Assembly (NCBI GenBank): GCA_963840075.1
Contig: CAWIXS010000013.1
Location: 1-64,000, forward strand
DNA length: 64,000 nt
Source of the DNA: AWTP1-13 sp963840075
GTDB taxonomy: Bacteria; Pseudomonadota; Alphaproteobacteria; Rhizobiales; Hyphomicrobiaceae
Direction of reading: 5' to 3'
Shown here: positions 59,111 through 64,000 of the stretch, piece by piece
How positions within the stretch are numbered: position 1 is the stretch's first letter
Layout: every line of letters begins with the position of its first letter
Position numbers and translations under genes: made by a program
The notes under the pieces: model-generated
Databases searched by the model: none
What the model was told of the DNA's origin: nothing
What the model saw: only the letters and a program-made list of their open reading frames with translations

Positions 59111-61498
59111 GTGAGCGAGATCATCGACCCTTCCTCCGTCGACCGGCCGAACTCCTACATCGGCAAGTCGGTGCCGCGCCCCAACGCCCGCAAGCTGGTT
59201 GAGGGCCGCGGCCAGTTCGTCGACGACATCGTCCTGCCGCGCCTGGTGCACGTGGCCTTCGTGCGCAGCCCGCACGCCCACGCCAGGATCGCCGGCATCG
59301 ATGCCGCCGCGGCTTTGCAGATACCGGGCGTCCTGCGCGTCTTCACCGGCCGGGACCTCGCCGCTCACTGCGATCCCTGGGTCGGCACCCTGGCCCACCT
59401 CAAGGGCATGAAAAGCGCGCCACAGCGGCCGATCCCGATCGATCGCGCCACCTGGGTCGGCGAAGCTGTCGCCGCGGTGGTGGCGGAGACGCGCGCGCTG
59501 GCCGAGGATGCCGCCGCCAACGTCGATATCGCCTACGAGCCGCTGCCGGCCGTGGTCGACATGGAGACGGCGCTGGCCCCCGGCACGCCCCTCATCCATC
59601 CCGAGCTCGGCGACAACCTCTGCTTCCAGCGCCTCAACGAGAGCGGCAATGCAGACCAGGCCTTCGCCGCCGCCCACAAGATCGTCGAGGCCACCTTCCA
59701 TACCGGCCGCCACACCGGCGCCACCCTCGAGCCGCGCTCGATCCTGGCCGACTACAACCGCGCCTCGGGCAAGCTCACCGTCTACCACTCGACCCAGGCC
59801 CCGCACATGATGCAGGGCGTGTTCGCCAAGCATCTGCGCCTCGCCGAAGGCGACGTGCGCGTGATCTGCTCCGATGTCGGCGGCAGCTACGGCATCAAGG
59901 TGCACGTCTATCCCGACGAGGTCGCCGTCGCCGCGATCGCCAGGGTCATGGGCCGCCCGGTGAAGTTCATCGCCGACCGGCTGGAGAGCTTCGCCTCCGA
60001 CATCCATGCCCGCGACCACCGCGTCAAGGCGCGCATGGCCGTCGACGCCGAGGGCCGCATCACCGCCTTCGACGTCGACGACCTCACGGGCATCGGCCCC
60101 TACTCGGTCTATCCGCGCACCAGCGCGGTGGAAGGCAACCAGGTGGTGAACCTGGTCGGCGGCCCCTACGACTTCCCCAACTACCGCGCCAGGACCACGG
60201 TGGTCCTGCAGAACAAGACGCCGACCTGCCAGTACCGCGCCGTCGGCCACCCCATCGCCGCCGCCGTCACCGAGGGCCTCGTCGACCTCGCCGCCGAGGC
60301 CCTGGGCCTCGACCCGGTCGAGCTGCGCCGCCGCAACCTGATGGCCGACGGCAGCTACCCGCGCACCTCCCCCGCCGGCATGCGGTTCGAGGGCCTCTCC
60401 CACGTCGCCTCGCTCGACAAGCTGGTCGCCATGATGGACTACACCGGCCTCAGGGCGGAGCAGGAACGCCTGCGCCGGCGCGGCCTCCACCGCGGCATCG
60501 GCTTCGCCAGCTTCATCGAGCTGACCAACCCCAGCCCCTTCATGTACGGCATCGGCGGGGCGCGCATCTCCGCGCAGGACGGCTGCACCGTGCGCATCGA
60601 CCCCGACGGCTCGGTCCTCGCCGCCACCGGCGTCACCGAGCAGGGCCAGGGCACCGAGGCCGTCGTGCGCCAGATCGTGGCCGAGGGCGTGGGCGTCGCC
60701 ATCGACCAGGTGCGCGTCGTCACCGGCGATACGCTGACCACGCCCTATGGCGGCGGCACCTGGGGCTCGCGCGGCGCCGGCATCGGCGGCGAGGCCGCGC
60801 TGCAGTCCGCCATCGCCGTCAAGCAGGCGGCGCTGGTCGTGGCCGGCGCCATGCTGCAGGCGCAGCCCGAGACGCTGGACCTCGTGGCCGGCGAGATCGT
60901 AGAGCGCGCCACGGGCCAGTCGCGCATGCCGCTCGCCGAGCTCGCCCGCATCGTCTACTTCCGCGGCGACACTCTGCCGCCGGACCTCCCGCGCGAGCTG
61001 ATGCAGACGCGCCACTTCATCACCAAGGAGTACCCGTTCGCCTTCACCAACGGCGCCCAGGCCTCCTACCTGGAGGTCGACGTCGACACCGGCATGGTGA
61101 AGCTCCTGAAGCACTGGTGCGTGGAGGACTGCGGCCGCGTCATCAACCCGATGCTGGTGGACGAGCAGGTGCGCGGCGGCATCGTGCAGGGCATCGGCGC
61201 TGCCCTCTACGAGGAGTGCCCCTACTCGCCCGAGGGGCAGCTGCTGATCGGCTCCATGGCCGACTACCTGGTGCCCATGGCCGCGGAGATGCCCGACATC
61301 GAGGTCGGCCACGTCGAGACGCCGACGGGCGAGTCCCTGCTCGGCGCCAAGGGCGCCGGCGAGGCCGGCACCGCCGGCGCTCCCGCCGCCGTCATGAACG
61401 CCATCAACGACGCGCTCCGCCCCTTCGGCGCCAAGGTGTTCGCTCAGCCCTTCACGCCCGAGCGCATCCTCGCCGCGCTGGGCAAGGTGCCGAGCTGA
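59111..61498 (+). CDS. Molybdenum hydroxylase large (molybdopterin) subunit
   Basis: The 795-residue large subunit of a xanthine dehydrogenase-family hydroxylase (GTG start at 59111). Motifs: VGRSVPRPNARKLVEGRGQF-like start, VDMETALAPG, GGSYGIKVHVYPDEV and the C-terminal GAKGAGEAGTAGAPAAVMNA containing the catalytic glutamate. The active-site loop reads CQYRAVGHPIA. This is neither AYxCSFR of form I CO dehydrogenase nor AYRGAGR of form II, so a CO-oxidising role is unlikely and an N-heteroaromatic or other hydroxylase is preferred. The substrate is unknown. Confidence 0.92.
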   Translation: MSEIIDPSSVDRPNSYIGKSVPRPNARKLVEGRGQFVDDIVLPRLVHVAFVRSPHAHARIAGIDAAAALQIPGVLRVFTGRDLAAHCDPWVGTLAHLKGMKSAPQRPIPIDRATWVGEAVAAVVAETRALAEDAAANVDIAYEPLPAVVDMETALAPGTPLIHPELGDNLCFQRLNESGNADQAFAAAHKIVEATFHTGRHTGATLEPRSILADYNRASGKLTVYHSTQAPHMMQGVFAKHLRLAEGDVRVICSDVGGSYGIKVHVYPDEVAVAAIARVMGRPVKFIADRLESFASDIHARDHRVKARMAVDAEGRITAFDVDDLTGIGPYSVYPRTSAVEGNQVVNLVGGPYDFPNYRARTTVVLQNKTPTCQYRAVGHPIAAAVTEGLVDLAAEALGLDPVELRRRNLMADGSYPRTSPAGMRFEGLSHVASLDKLVAMMDYTGLRAEQERLRRRGLHRGIGFASFIELTNPSPFMYGIGGARISAQDGCTVRIDPDGSVLAATGVTEQGQGTEAVVRQIVAEGVGVAIDQVRVVTGDTLTTPYGGGTWGSRGAGIGGEAALQSAIAVKQAALVVAGAMLQAQPETLDLVAGEIVERATGQSRMPLAELARIVYFRGDTLPPDLPRELMQTRHFITKEYPFAFTNGAQASYLEVDVDTGMVKLLKHWCVEDCGRVINPMLVDEQVRGGIVQGIGAALYEECPYSPEGQLLIGSMADYLVPMAAEMPDIEVGHVETPTGESLLGAKGAGEAGTAGAPAAVMNAINDALRPFGAKVFAQPFTPERILAALGKVPS

Positions 61499-61527
61499 AC
61501 CACCCGCACCCCGCAAGCACGGGTGGA

Positions 61528-62667
61528 TCACCTCCGCCACGTGAAGAGCGAGGACACCGCGTAGTTCCACACCGCCCCGACCAGCACGCCGCAGATGCCC
61601 GACACCCACCGGCCGTAGTCCTGCACGAACAGGAAGTTGGCGATGCCGACGTTGGCGAACGCGCCGACTGCGCACACGGCATAGAAAGTGAGCAGCCCCA
61701 GCAGCAGACGGCCGGCGCCCTTGAGGCGCTTGTCCCTGTAGGTCAGCGTGTTGTTGAGGAAGAAGTTGCCGGCGATGGCAATGGCGGTCGCCGTGGCCTG
61801 GGCATAGAGAAAGCTCGTGCCCAGAGCCATCGCTGCGGCCAGCACGGCCATGTGCAGCACCACGCCCAGCGAGCCGACCGCCGCGAACATCAGGAAGCGC
61901 ACCGGCACCAAGCGCCCGATCAGCTTGTCGAGCAGCAGGGTCGCGTAGTCCAGGATCACCAGGCTGTCGAGCTTGCTCTCCCCGTGCTGGCGCGTGGCGA
62001 ACACGTAGGGCACCTCCTTGATGCGCGGCGCGCCGGGCGAGGAGGCGACGATGTCGAGCAGGATCTTGTAGCCCTCCTGGGACAGCCGGCGCACGGCAGC
62101 ATCGAAGGTTGCGCGCTTCAGCATGAAGAAGCCGCTCATCGGGTCGGTCAGCTCGCGCCCCTTCAAGACCAGGCGCGACAGCCGGGTCGCCACCAGGCTG
62201 ATCCGGTGGCGCCGCTTGTCCCAAGTCCCGACCCCGCCGTCGGCGGCATAGCGCGAGCCGACCACGATGTCGGCCTCGTCGCGGCGCAGCATCTCCAGCA
62301 TCGCTGTGAGCTGCCGCTCGTCGTGCTGCAGGTCGGCGTCCATCACCGCGATGCAGGGCGCAAAGCTCGCCTGGATGCCCTCGACCACGGCGGAGGCGAG
62401 CCCGCGGCGGCCGAGCCGGCGCACGCTGCGCACCCTGCGGTCGCCGCGGCAGGCCTGCTCGAGGGCCGAGACGGTGCCGTCGGTCGAATCGTCGTCGACG
62501 AGCACCACCTCCCACCGGATGCCGTCGAGCGCCCGGTCCAGCTTCTCCAGCAGCGGCACGATGTTGTCGCGCTCGTTGAAGGTGGGCACGACAACCACAA
62601 GCTCGGGCGTGCCCATCTCGGTCGTCGCCTGCGTTTCCGCGGCAACCCATTGTTGCATGGTGGTCAT
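61528..62667 (-). CDS. Glycosyltransferase family 2 / GtrA-like membrane protein
   Basis: The 379-residue protein fuses a GT2 (dolichol-phosphate-mannose-synthase type) domain, with VVVPTFNERDNIVPLLEKL, VVLVDDDSTDGT and AVMDADLQHDE, to a C-terminal GtrA-type four-helix membrane domain (VGSLGVVLHMAVLAAAMALG, GNFFLNNTLTYRDKR). Such proteins transfer a sugar to a polyprenyl phosphate carrier and help flip it. It is convergent with the hydroxylase operon and divergent from imuA. Confidence 0.92.
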   Translation of the reverse strand: MTTMQQWVAAETQATTEMGTPELVVVVPTFNERDNIVPLLEKLDRALDGIRWEVVLVDDDSTDGTVSALEQACRGDRRVRSVRRLGRRGLASAVVEGIQASFAPCIAVMDADLQHDERQLTAMLEMLRRDEADIVVGSRYAADGGVGTWDKRRHRISLVATRLSRLVLKGRELTDPMSGFFMLKRATFDAAVRRLSQEGYKILLDIVASSPGAPRIKEVPYVFATRQHGESKLDSLVILDYATLLLDKLIGRLVPVRFLMFAAVGSLGVVLHMAVLAAAMALGTSFLYAQATATAIAIAGNFFLNNTLTYRDKRLKGAGRLLLGLLTFYAVCAVGAFANVGIANFLFVQDYGRWVSGICGVLVGAVWNYAVSSLFTWRR

Positions 62668-62806
62668 TCGGCCCCCGGCGGCAGTCCCGAATGAGGCAGT
62701 CTTCGTCCCCGGGCGGTTTTTTGTCCAGGAGCTTGGCCTGTTGGCTGCGGCGATGGCGTGGAAAAGCGGCAGGATGGCAACAGAGGCTTGTTATGGCTTA
62801 TTTTCC

Positions 62807-62835
62807 TTGACTCGTTCCTGTTATGTTCTTATCTT
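62807..62835 (+). promoter_or_regulatory. SOS promoter of imuAB with LexA box
   Basis: A -35 box TTGACT (62807-62812) and a -10 box TATCTT (62830-62835) are spaced by 17 bp. Between them lies GTTC-N7-GTTC (62814-62828), the alphaproteobacterial LexA operator. LexA bound here would block RNA polymerase, so the imuA-imuB transcript should be induced by DNA damage. Confidence 0.85.
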
Positions 62836-62878
62836 GGGCTTTCTCGCAACCACCTTCTCGTTGGGCCTCCGGATACGC

Positions 62879-63763
62879 ATGCGTTGCATCACCGACATTG
62901 CGAAAGGTGTCAGACCCTCTGGGTCTGACACCGTTTCTGCAACCGGCGTTGGAGCCCATGGTGTCGACACCGCGCTCAACCAGCGCCTGGCGGCCCTCAG
63001 GAAGGCCGTGGAGAGGCTGCAGGCCGCCCCAGTCATCGGCAAGGCCGAAGGCGATCCGGCGCGTGCAGGGCCTCGCCAGGGCCGCAGCGGGCCCGATTGG
63101 GGGCTGCCGGCCCCTCTCGCTTTGGGGGCCCTCAATGAGGTGGTAGCCGCCCATGCCGACCGGCCGGCGGCCTTTAGCTTCCTGTTCACCCTGACGGCCC
63201 TGGGCCTGGAGGCACGGGCGGGCCCCGCCGTCCTCGTCGCCACCCGGCGCGCGCTCGCCGAGCACGGCGCCCCCTGCGGTCACGGCCTCGCCCAGCTGGG
63301 CCTCGATGTCGGCCGGCTGATCCTGGTCGAGACCGGGTCCGACAAGGACGCGCTGTGGGCGCTGGAGGAGACGCTGCGCTCCGGTGCCGCGGCAACCGTG
63401 GCCGCCGCCATCGCCGGCGGTCTCGACCTCACGGCGAGCCGCCGGCTCAACCTGGCGGCCGCCCCGCGGCGCACGCCGCTCGTCGTCCTGAGCGGGGCCC
63501 AAGCCGCAAGAGTGGCCGCCGCAATGGCCGCGGGAGCGAACGCGGCCGCCACCCGCTGGCGCATCGCCGCGGCGCCGGCCGCCCGCGACCGCTTCGGCGC
63601 GTTCGACCATTGGCGCTGGCGGGTGGCCCTGGAGCGCTGCCGCAACGGCCGTCCGGGAGACTGGCTGATCGAGTGGAACCATGTCGCGCATCGTTTCCGT
63701 GTGGTTGAGAGGCTGGCCGATTGCCCGCCTGCTCAGAGCGCAGGCCGCCGCCGCGCCGGCTGA
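62879..63763 (+). CDS. imuA: ImuA (RecA-like mutasome protein)
   Basis: ImuA works with ImuB and DnaE2 in damage-induced mutagenic translesion synthesis. The product (about 294 residues from the ATG at 62879) has the RecA/SulA-like core: LALGALNEVVAAHADRPAAF, AVLVATRRALAEHG, LILVETGSDKDALWALEETL, and the C-terminal RWRVALERCRNGRPGDWLIE. The family normally starts near RLAALRKAVERL, so the first 30 or so codons, which read through a TGTCAGACCC palindrome (GVRPSGSDT), may be extra or untranslated. The LexA box upstream fits SOS control. It overlaps imuB. Confidence 0.85.
   Translation: MRCITDIAKGVRPSGSDTVSATGVGAHGVDTALNQRLAALRKAVERLQAAPVIGKAEGDPARAGPRQGRSGPDWGLPAPLALGALNEVVAAHADRPAAFSFLFTLTALGLEARAGPAVLVATRRALAEHGAPCGHGLAQLGLDVGRLILVETGSDKDALWALEETLRSGAAATVAAAIAGGLDLTASRRLNLAAAPRRTPLVVLSGAQAARVAAAMAAGANAAATRWRIAAAPAARDRFGAFDHWRWRVALERCRNGRPGDWLIEWNHVAHRFRVVERLADCPPAQSAGRRRAG
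62906..62932. repeat. Single TGTCAGACCC palindrome at the imuA start
   Basis: GGTGTCAGACCC-TCT-GGGTCTGACACC matches the four copies in the gcv operon almost exactly, including the outer GGTGTC/GACACC bases. It lies just after a possible imuA start codon and is in frame with it. Confidence 0.85.
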
Positions 63764-64000
63764 GCCAGCCGACCCGGTCATGCCGAAGGCATGCCCCCAA
63801 CTAGACCCGCTCCGCCCCCTCGCCCTCGTCGCCCCCGGCCCAGGGGGCCCACGCATCGCCACGCTCAACCGCGCCGCCAGGCACGGCGGCCTCAGCGTGG
63901 GCGACCTCGTCTCCAACGCCCGCTCCAAGGTGCTCGACCTGCAGACGCGCGAAGCCGACCCGGCCGCCGATGCCGAGGCCCTGCGCCGGCTCGCCCTGTG
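63681..64000 (+). CDS. imuB: ImuB, Y-family DNA polymerase-like protein (5' part)
   Basis: The ATG at 63681 starts MSRIVSVWLRGWPIARLLRA, the normal ImuB opening, followed by the short linker and LRPLALVAPGPGGPRIATLN. This subunit is an inactive Y-family polymerase that bridges ImuA and DnaE2 to the beta clamp. The gene runs beyond the window edge. It overlaps the end of imuA by about 80 bp, so the two are cotranscribed from the SOS promoter. Confidence 0.85.
   Translation, partial: MSRIVSVWLRGWPIARLLRAQAAAAPAEPADPVMPKACPQLDPLRPLALVAPGPGGPRIATLNRAARHGGLSVGDLVSNARSKVLDLQTREADPAADAEALRRLAL

Noticed and set aside
57753..61498. Annotation as CO dehydrogenase (coxMSL)
   Set aside because: Order and subunits fit, but the large-subunit loop CQYRAVGHPIA lacks both the AYxCSFR and AYRGAGR active-site motifs.
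59018..62650. A 1210-codon open frame on the minus strand
   Set aside because: It is antisense to the intact molybdenum hydroxylase genes and runs into the glycosyltransferase in the wrong frame; long antisense frames are expected at this GC content.

Overview
The window is GC-rich, densely coded DNA that looks chromosomal and alphaproteobacterial, most likely from the Hyphomicrobiales/Rhizobiales side. The signs are class I lysyl-tRNA synthetase, the ispH-thrB-rnhA order, the glutathione-dependent formaldehyde pair adhC/gfa, CpaE, an imuA-imuB cassette behind a GTTC-N7-GTTC LexA box, and short GC-rich palindromes of the kind scattered through such genomes. No species can be named from the sequence alone.

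Layout. 1-7000 is a decay zone: truncated or frameshifted remnants (a signal-peptide protein, the tail of an ABC permease, a headless P-type ATPase, the tail of a MarC protein) around an intact GroEL and a metallo-beta-lactamase-fold hydrolase. 7260-10380 is a compact unit of ParA, a ribbon-helix-helix protein, a membrane-anchored caspase-like protease and a histidine phosphatase, preceded by iteron-like repeats. 10430-26400 holds a TPR protein, an orphan pqqE, adhC and gfa, a DHRKPAPAP-repeat protein, lysK, a methyltransferase, two zincin-like proteins, an NhaD-type antiporter, YeeE-type sulfur transporters and a glutathionyl transferase. 26760-32170 is the glycine cleavage operon (gcvT, gcvH, osmC, gcvPA, gcvPB) behind a tandem glycine riboswitch. 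33860-36310 is ispH-thrB-rnhA. 36680-41300 holds a J-domain protein, cpaE, a TetR regulator and plsB. 41340-43900 is a toxin-antitoxin-rich island: DUF433/DUF5615, a Panacea (SocA-like) gene with an unknown partner, and a MITE-like element. Then come rnpB (RNase P RNA) and a 2.55-kb tandem duplication of amidase, TerB/J-domain protein and enoyl-CoA hydratase-type hydrolase.

50720-61500 appears to be an uptake and oxidation locus: a Liv-type ABC transporter with its binding protein, a divergent intradiol ring-cleavage dioxygenase, and a three-subunit molybdenum hydroxylase. The set fits import and ring cleavage of an aromatic or N-heteroaromatic compound, which is inference. The window closes with a GT2/GtrA glycosyltransferase and SOS-controlled imuA and imuB, the latter cut by the window edge.

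Quality caution. Many conserved genes carry a single frameshift (gcvT, gcvPB, rnhA, plsB twice, livG, the GST, the J-domain gene). At least four of these are explained by loss of one CG from a CGCG tract, which suggests systematic sequence error more than real gene death. The tandem duplication should also be checked as a possible assembly product.
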